From Archangium lipolyticum (GTDB lineage Bacteria > Myxococcota > Myxococcia > Myxococcales > Myxococcaceae): a DNA stretch of 64,000 nucleotides. The position numbers and the translations under genes are program-made. Positions 59,146 to 64,000 of the stretch are shown piece after piece. How positions within the stretch are numbered: position 1 is the first letter of the stretch; every line of letters begins with the position of its first letter. The stretch is taken from assembly GCF_024623785.1 (NCBI RefSeq), contig NZ_JANKBZ010000004.1, forward strand, positions 186,001-250,000, written 5' to 3'. A model generated the notes under the pieces. The model searched no databases. It worked only from the letters and a program-made list of their open reading frames with translations, and was not told the DNA's origin.

Positions 59146-59517
59146 ATGAGTGAAGGGCGACACCGCGTCCTCGTCGTGGAGGACCATGCCGACAGCCGCG
59201 AACTGCTCGCCGAGTTCCTCGAAGCGCTCGGCTACGAGGTGGACGTGGCGGGCAATGGCCTGGAGGCGCTCGAGCGGCTGCGGGGCGCGCCTCGCCCGAA
59301 GGCGGTGCTGCTGGATTTGATGATGCCGGTGATGAGCGGCTGGGAGCTGATGCGGCACGTGCGGGAAGATCCGGCCCTGTGCTCGCTGCCGGTGGTGGTG
59401 GTCTCCGGCGTGGGAGCCACCCAGCCGCTCCCCGAGGGCGTCCTCGGCGCCGTGCCCAAGCCGGTGGATCTCAACGCGCTGAGGGCCCTCATCGAACAGG
59501 CCCTGCGCGGCCCTTAG
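59146..59517 (+). CDS. Stand-alone receiver domain protein
   Basis: 123 residues, single receiver with VLVVEDHADSREL, phospho-acceptor Asp57 (VLLDLMMPVMSG), Ser in VVVSGVG and Lys105 (AVPKPVDLN). It resembles the receivers found in hybrid kinases and polar signalling proteins. No output domain and no adjacent kinase, so an orphan. The ATG lies behind GAAGGG and AGGAC. Its stop overlaps the stop of the convergent small protein by 3 bases. Confidence 0.88.
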   Translation: MSEGRHRVLVVEDHADSRELLAEFLEALGYEVDVAGNGLEALERLRGAPRPKAVLLDLMMPVMSGWELMRHVREDPALCSLPVVVVSGVGATQPLPEGVLGAVPKPVDLNALRALIEQALRGP

Positions 59518-59789
59518 CCCGGCGCGGCCGCGGAGCCGAAGCTGTCTCCGCCGGACAGGTCGAGCATCTCCACCTGCTGCCGCGCACGGTCCAGCCGGTA
59601 GCTCACCTGGAAGCCGGAGGGCAGCCGCAGCACGCCCACCTCCATCCCATTCTGGGGCGTGGGCCGAACGCGGGAGACGACGCTCGTGAGCTTCTGGGAC
59701 AACTCCAGGAGGACGCGTCCCCTCACGGTCGCGGGACAGCACGACAAGATGCGCGCCACCTGATGCGAGAGCGTGAATTGCAGGGCCAT
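59514..59789 (-). CDS. Small RelE/ParE-fold-like protein
   Basis: 91 residues. MALQFTLSHQVARILSCCPA begins a helical N-terminus; the C-terminus GFQVSYRLDRARQQVEMLDL resembles the last strands of RelE/ParE toxins, which end with a similar Y-x-x-D-x-x-x-x-x-V-x-V-L pattern. The catalytic residues of RelE cannot be checked, and no antitoxin gene is adjacent. It may be an orphan toxin fold or an unrelated beta protein. The same frame is open far upstream inside the bpX6 gene, but that is antisense coding noise. Confidence 0.45.
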   Translation of the reverse strand: MALQFTLSHQVARILSCCPATVRGRVLLELSQKLTSVVSRVRPTPQNGMEVGVLRLPSGFQVSYRLDRARQQVEMLDLSGGDSFGSAAAPG

Positions 59790-59896
59790 GTTCGCAAGCT
59801 GGCCATGCGCTCGGTCTCCTGCAAGGCGAGCGCCGGGGTGGAGGGCTCCGCGCCCGGGGCTTGTGTCTGCTTCCGGGCAGGTGGGGGGCGGGACCG

Positions 59897-62725
59897 TCAG
59901 CGAGGCACCATCCGCCGCACCACGCCTCGCGCCAGATCCACCCGGACCAGCCGGCCCGACGTGTCGAAGAGCAGCAGCGCATCCTGGAGAAAGCGCACCG
60001 AGACCGGAGTCGCGCCCTCGAAGAGGAACAGCGCGCGCACCCCACCCCGTGCCCGTTCGAGCAACCGCACGCCAATGCCCACCGGAGTGCGCTCCAGCGC
60101 CGCCACCCAGGAGCCACCCAGGAACAACGCCTCCAGTTCCATCTCGGGCAGCGTGGGCACCGGGTTCGCCCGCCCGTACGCGGAGAACCACCGCGCACCG
60201 GCGTCGGTCAGCACCACCATCGCCCCATCCATCCCCAGGGAGAGCCAGCGCACCAGCGCATCCTCCCCCAGGGGCAGCACCTGGCGGGAGCGCAGCGTGG
60301 GGTCCGGCAGTGAGTAGCTCCAGCGCTCGGGTCCCTCCGAGCCAGCGGAGGCGAAGCTCATCTCCGACGGCCCCACCGCCAGCGCCACCACCGGTCCGCC
60401 CACCCGGGACACCCGCCAGAGCGCGCGCAGGTCCGAGGCGAGCACGTCCACCGCCATCACCGTGTCCTCCACGGCGAGGAACCACAGGCCTCCGTCGTAG
60501 ACCGGCGCGAAGGCGTCGACGCGCGCATCACACCAGGGCTCGGCCCGGCGCTGGACCAGGTCCAACCGGGACAGGCGCATCAGCGTCCCGCGCGGCGCGA
60601 GCGCCAGCGCCCGGTCCTCGTGCACCGAGAGCACCAGCGAGAAGGCCGGCACGTCGAAGTGCGCCACGCACCGGCCCTCCAGCGTGAGCAGGCGCGCCCC
60701 CGCCTCGCCGAGCGCCACCAATACCCTCCCTCCGGACAGGGGCACCGCGTCGTGGATGGGCCAGGGCCCTCCCTCCGCCTCGTCGAAGGCGTGCGACACC
60801 GGAGTCCCGTCCAACGGAAAACCCCTGGGTTCGGGCTGCCTCGACAACGGAGGCAGGTCCGCCCACAGCACCGGATCTGCCACCTGCTGCACGAGGTGCT
60901 CGACGCCCCGGGACTTCAAGGGCAAATGGCCCGCCACCCAGTCCCGCAGCACCGCGCGCGCCGCCGGGCGCAGGAGCGCGCGGGGCTCCTCCAGGCCCCT
61001 CTTCTGTTCCACCTCGGTGGCCAGCAGCTCCGCGAAGGTGTGGCGTGCCGCGGCGCCCTCCGCGTCTTCTCCGTCGAGCAGCACGAGCGCCTTCGCGCGG
61101 GCCGTCTCGAAGCTGTCGGGGAAGGCCAGGACCAGCCGCGCCAGCAACCGCGCTCCGGTGACGCCTCCGGTCTCCAGGCCGCGCTCCAGCCACGCCCGCG
61201 TGAGCCGCCGCGCGTCCTCCACCGGCCACACCACGTCCACCGCGCGCGCGTAGTCCCCCGCCTGCGCGAGCACCTCGCCCCAGAGCAGCCGCAGGACACG
61301 CGCCTGCTCCGGGTGCGTGCGCTCCAACCGCACCACCGCGTCCGCGAAGGCCCCCCTGCGCCGGGCGATCTCCACCGCCCGGGCCACGTCCTTCGCCAGC
61401 AACCACTGCCGCACCACCAGCCCCGGCGCCAGATGGCGCCCCTCGGCCAGCTCCGCCGCCAGCCGCCACCGCCCATGGCGCTCCAGGAAGGAGACGGCCT
61501 CCTCGTCCTCGTGCAGCAGCTCGGCGAGGACGAAGGCCGCCTCCTCGATGCGGCCCTCGCGCTCCAGCTTCCGGACGGCCTGGCGGTAGCGCTCCTTCAG
61601 CGCCGCGTACACCTCGTCGCCACCGCCGAAGACGCTGGTCGCCCCTCCTCCCGGACCCGTCTGGATGGTGAGCTGCTCACGTGGACCCGGCAGCCCGAGC
61701 GAGAGCCGGGCCCGCTCCGACAGCCCGCCCTTGTTCAACGGAATCGCGTAGCGCAGCGCCTCGTCCAGGTTGCCCTGGTCGAAGAGGTCGAAGAGGCGCC
61801 GCACGTACTCCGCCTTGCGCCGGCCCAGCAGCGAGCCCAGTGGCGTGGAGGTGGCGAGCCACCGGGTGAGCCGGGAGAAGAGTCCCGGCCCCGAGGGAGG
61901 ACGTGGCCTCGGTGCCGGAGCGGATGACGCGGACCCGTTCGAGGGCGCGGTCCCGGAGCCCTGGAAGGGAAGCAAGGCCGACAGGAACGCCGCCAGCATG
62001 CGCCCCAGCAGCGAGGGCCTGGAGGCAATCTCTCCCCCCTGAGCGGGCGCCGCGCTCCCGTCCACGGTCATCGAGCCCGGCCGTTGCGTCCCACCCATCC
62101 ACCAGGCCCGGAACCGGGTGAACAGCCGCGAGAAGAACCCCGGGCGGCGAACGGCGTGCACCGTGCTCGTCTCCGGTACGGCGCGGCCCGCCATCCTCGC
62201 CTTCATCTCCTCGGCCTCGGGCGCGGGAGGACCGAGCCCGAAGCTGGCGCGCGTGGGGGCGGCAACGGGCGTGGGCTCGGCCACGGGCGGCGGTGGCGCG
62301 CCCAGGCCTTCCACGTGCACCACATCCCAGCCGGACACGTCGAGCCACGCCGACACGTCCACCCGCATCGAGGGCTCGAGCGGATGCACCCGCGCCGTCC
62401 CCGCGCGCACCAGCACGGCGGACCCGGGAGGTGGCGCGAGACGCTCGCGCTCGGAGGCGGACAGGGGCGCGGAGAGGAGGACGCCGTCCTCCAGGGTGAA
62501 GGGTAGGCCCGGCACCCCGGCGCACGCCATGGAGCGCGGGGACGGGAGCCTCAACAGGAAGCCCCCGGCGAGCGCATACACGCTCACGCCCGGAGCCCAC
62601 GCGGCCAGCACGCGCCGGCGCGCCTCCGCCTCGCCCAGGAGCGCGGGGTCGAACCAGAGCGCCACGCCCTCCACGGTGCCACGGTGCACATGGGCGCGAG
62701 GCCCGGACCGGCGAGCGGCGCTCAT
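59897..62725 (-). CDS. bpX6-like protein of a MoxR-vWA-beta-propeller ternary system (candidate)
   Basis: 942 residues. The N-terminal ~120 (RGTVEGVALWFDPALLGEAE, VSVYALAGGFLLRLPSPRSM) match my memory of the bpX6 domain of MoxR-vWA-beta-propeller ternary conflict systems. A disordered Pro/Ala linker (about 150-290) includes short amphipathic segments (FFSRLFTRFRAWW, LFSRLTRWLATSTPLG). Then comes a helical-repeat region (about 315-600: YRQAVRKLEREGRIEEAAFV, ARAVEIARRRGAFADAV) and a beta-propeller-like C-terminus (about 640-942). It starts at ATG 62725, overlapping the stop of the upstream propeller gene by 4 bases, so the two are co-translated. Family assignment is from recalled patterns, not a search. 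Confidence 0.6.
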   Translation of the reverse strand: MSAARRSGPRAHVHRGTVEGVALWFDPALLGEAEARRRVLAAWAPGVSVYALAGGFLLRLPSPRSMACAGVPGLPFTLEDGVLLSAPLSASERERLAPPPGSAVLVRAGTARVHPLEPSMRVDVSAWLDVSGWDVVHVEGLGAPPPPVAEPTPVAAPTRASFGLGPPAPEAEEMKARMAGRAVPETSTVHAVRRPGFFSRLFTRFRAWWMGGTQRPGSMTVDGSAAPAQGGEIASRPSLLGRMLAAFLSALLPFQGSGTAPSNGSASSAPAPRPRPPSGPGLFSRLTRWLATSTPLGSLLGRRKAEYVRRLFDLFDQGNLDEALRYAIPLNKGGLSERARLSLGLPGPREQLTIQTGPGGGATSVFGGGDEVYAALKERYRQAVRKLEREGRIEEAAFVLAELLHEDEEAVSFLERHGRWRLAAELAEGRHLAPGLVVRQWLLAKDVARAVEIARRRGAFADAVVRLERTHPEQARVLRLLWGEVLAQAGDYARAVDVVWPVEDARRLTRAWLERGLETGGVTGARLLARLVLAFPDSFETARAKALVLLDGEDAEGAAARHTFAELLATEVEQKRGLEEPRALLRPAARAVLRDWVAGHLPLKSRGVEHLVQQVADPVLWADLPPLSRQPEPRGFPLDGTPVSHAFDEAEGGPWPIHDAVPLSGGRVLVALGEAGARLLTLEGRCVAHFDVPAFSLVLSVHEDRALALAPRGTLMRLSRLDLVQRRAEPWCDARVDAFAPVYDGGLWFLAVEDTVMAVDVLASDLRALWRVSRVGGPVVALAVGPSEMSFASAGSEGPERWSYSLPDPTLRSRQVLPLGEDALVRWLSLGMDGAMVVLTDAGARWFSAYGRANPVPTLPEMELEALFLGGSWVAALERTPVGIGVRLLERARGGVRALFLFEGATPVSVRFLQDALLLFDTSGRLVRVDLARGVVRRMVPR

Positions 62726-64000
62726 GGCGTTCCTCCTGGGGTGGAGCGGAAGACGAGGGCCTTGTACGGGAAGCTCCACACCCCCACCTCGCCGCTCTTC
62801 GTCAACCAGGCCAGCATGGGGAGCGCGTGGCTGACGGACGCGCTGACGACTGGCGCGGAAGCCACCACCAGGGTCTCGGTGGTGCCGTTCCCGGTCACCA
62901 GGGAGAAGGTGCGCTCATCCTTCGCGAGCACCACCAGCGCCGGTGTCGCCGGCGAGGGGTGGGAGCACACACCGACCACCCGCATCCCGATGGGAGGAGA
63001 GAGCTCCGTCCGCAGCACCTTGTGCGACTGCTTCTCCAACCAGGTCAGGTAGCGCAGCACGCTCCAGCCACCGGGCTGGTGGCGCACCGCGAGGGGGTCC
63101 GCCTCGTCGAAGCCGGCTTTCGTCGCGTGACCGAAAAACGCCATCCCATCCCCGGCGAACCCGAGCTCCAGCACGGAGGCGTTCGCGGGCATCCACCGCT
63201 CGAGTTGCAACATGGCCGCGGCCTGCGACCCCCCCGGACCCCGGGACACGAGGTAGAGCACGCCCTTGCGCTCGGCGAGCGCGCTCACGCCCCGGGAGAC
63301 GGGGACGACCCCGAGGCCGTGCTCCCGCTGCGTGAGCCGGTGCAGCACGCCCGCCGCATCCAGCACGTACACCGTCTCGATGTTCCGGCCCTGGTGTATC
63401 TGGGTCAGGGCCAGCAGGGGAGGCTCGCCCTTGCGAGGCAGCTGGAACGACTCGTCGCCCTCGGGCAGTGGGTAACCCGTGGCGCGGCCGGTGGAGGCGT
63501 TCTTCAACGTGCCGTGCACGTGCAGGGTGCGCCCGCGCAGCGTCACGGCGAGCAGTCCACCCTTGTGGCGCCAGCCCATGGCCACCACGGACTCGTCCCG
63601 CTGGGGCTGGAAGCGCTTGGGCCTGGGCGCGGTGGCGCGCGGGGACTGGGGGATGGACTGCGCCGCAACGCCGCCATCCGCGTACGCGAACAGCAGCCGC
63701 AGCCCATCCGCGGAGAAGCGCATGGTGCTCACGGAGCCCACGTGGGTGTCCAGCACGGGCGCGGCGGCGGCGGTGACGAACGGATCCCTCAGCAACCGCA
63801 CGCACTGGGGCACGGGCGGCAGGTCCAGCACCACCTGGCGCGACGCGCGCGACGCGGGCCGCACCTCCACCGCGAGCCGCCGGGCCCCGGGCGCGATGAC
63901 TTCCTCCACCGCCACGCGGGACAGGCGCTCGGTGCCCGGGAGCCGCGCGAGACGCGCGCCGCCCACCAGCCACACATCATCGGGAGCACGCCCGAGTTGG
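62722..64000 (-). CDS. Beta-propeller protein, partial at the right edge
   Basis: At least 417 residues; the 5' end may lie beyond base 64000. Repeated propeller-like blades: FSADGLRLLFAYADGGVAAQ, VVAMGWRHKGGLLAVTLRGR, LALTQIHQGRNIETVYVLDA, ALAERKGVLYLVSRGPGGS and LGFAGDGMAFFGHATKAGFD. No catalytic residues are seen. The ATG at 63975 may be internal. Its stop overlaps the bpX6-like start by 4 bases, so it belongs to the same unit. The MoxR ATPase and vWA genes of a full ternary system would be expected further to the right (upstream). Confidence 0.6.
   Translation of the reverse strand, partial: QLGRAPDDVWLVGGARLARLPGTERLSRVAVEEVIAPGARRLAVEVRPASRASRQVVLDLPPVPQCVRLLRDPFVTAAAAPVLDTHVGSVSTMRFSADGLRLLFAYADGGVAAQSIPQSPRATAPRPKRFQPQRDESVVAMGWRHKGGLLAVTLRGRTLHVHGTLKNASTGRATGYPLPEGDESFQLPRKGEPPLLALTQIHQGRNIETVYVLDAAGVLHRLTQREHGLGVVPVSRGVSALAERKGVLYLVSRGPGGSQAAAMLQLERWMPANASVLELGFAGDGMAFFGHATKAGFDEADPLAVRHQPGGWSVLRYLTWLEKQSHKVLRTELSPPIGMRVVGVCSHPSPATPALVVLAKDERTFSLVTGNGTTETLVVASAPVVSASVSHALPMLAWLTKSGEVGVWSFPYKALVFRSTPGGTP

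Noticed and set aside
1-64000. tRNA, rRNA, insertion sequence, prophage or integron
   Set aside because: Read through both strands; no transposase, integrase, phage gene, cloverleaf or rRNA stretch was recognised.

Overview
The window is GC-rich throughout (roughly 70% by eye). It encodes a style of gene content typical of the Myxococcota: two complete chemosensory operons, PilZ proteins of the myxobacterial type, many orphan sensor kinases and receivers, secreted and lipid-anchored enzymes, a RIO kinase, a CrtI-type carotenoid enzyme and a TonB-dependent receptor with an Oar-like layout. A fruiting myxobacterium of the suborder Cystobacterineae (Archangium, Cystobacter, Myxococcus or a relative) is the best guess. 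This is inference from gene content; there is no rRNA or marker gene to settle it.

Layout. 1-5.4 kb: the end of a GT51 transglycosylase, a Crp/Fnr regulator divergent from a TPR plus double cyclic-nucleotide-binding protein, an ABC exporter and a YfbM-like protein. 5.4-16.9 kb: an M28 aminopeptidase; a four-gene overlapping operon (two membrane proteins, a kinase-fold protein, an aldo/keto reductase); a DUF3565-GNAT fusion divergent from a cytochrome P450; a secreted protein of unknown function; a 55-residue small protein; a RIO kinase with a long Arg/Gly/Pro tail; and a phytoene-desaturase-like enzyme.

17-26.3 kb holds chemosensory operon 1 on the plus strand: CheW, CheR-TPR, CheW, MCP with a CHASE3-like sensor, hybrid CheA with a receiver, and CheB. 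The genes are joined by 4-base stop/start overlaps and the gene set matches the Wsp system. A PAS-GAF histidine kinase follows where a diguanylate cyclase would be expected. 26.3-31.2 kb: small hypothetical proteins, a TPR/lipoprotein pair, a predicted barrel protein overlapping a lipid-anchored GH1 beta-glucosidase, and two tandem PilZ paralogues. 31.2-39.9 kb is chemosensory operon 2 on the minus strand: double receiver-like/PilZ protein, receiver, GAF protein, CheA, two MCPs sharing an almost identical 0.9 kb signalling half, CheW and CheR. It has no CheB in the window.

40-53 kb: CutA; a prolyl-oligopeptidase homologue that has lost its catalytic Ser and His; a TerC-family membrane protein; a ClpC/ClpE-like unfoldase with a zinc finger; a SycD-like TPR protein next to a NopE1-like DUF1521 protein carrying the GDPHVDE self-cleavage motif; a receiver coupled to a membrane protein with a degenerate kinase dimerisation region; Fur; a secreted protein; a metallophosphoesterase; and DoxX. 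53-64 kb: a three-PAS histidine kinase, a TonB_C/TonB-receptor fusion, an XRE regulator, a receiver, a small RelE-like protein, and two coupled genes at the right edge that look like bpX6 and beta-propeller members of the MoxR-vWA-beta-propeller ternary systems. Five copies of a REP-like palindrome sit in the intergenic gaps. I saw no rRNA, tRNA, CRISPR array, insertion sequence or prophage.
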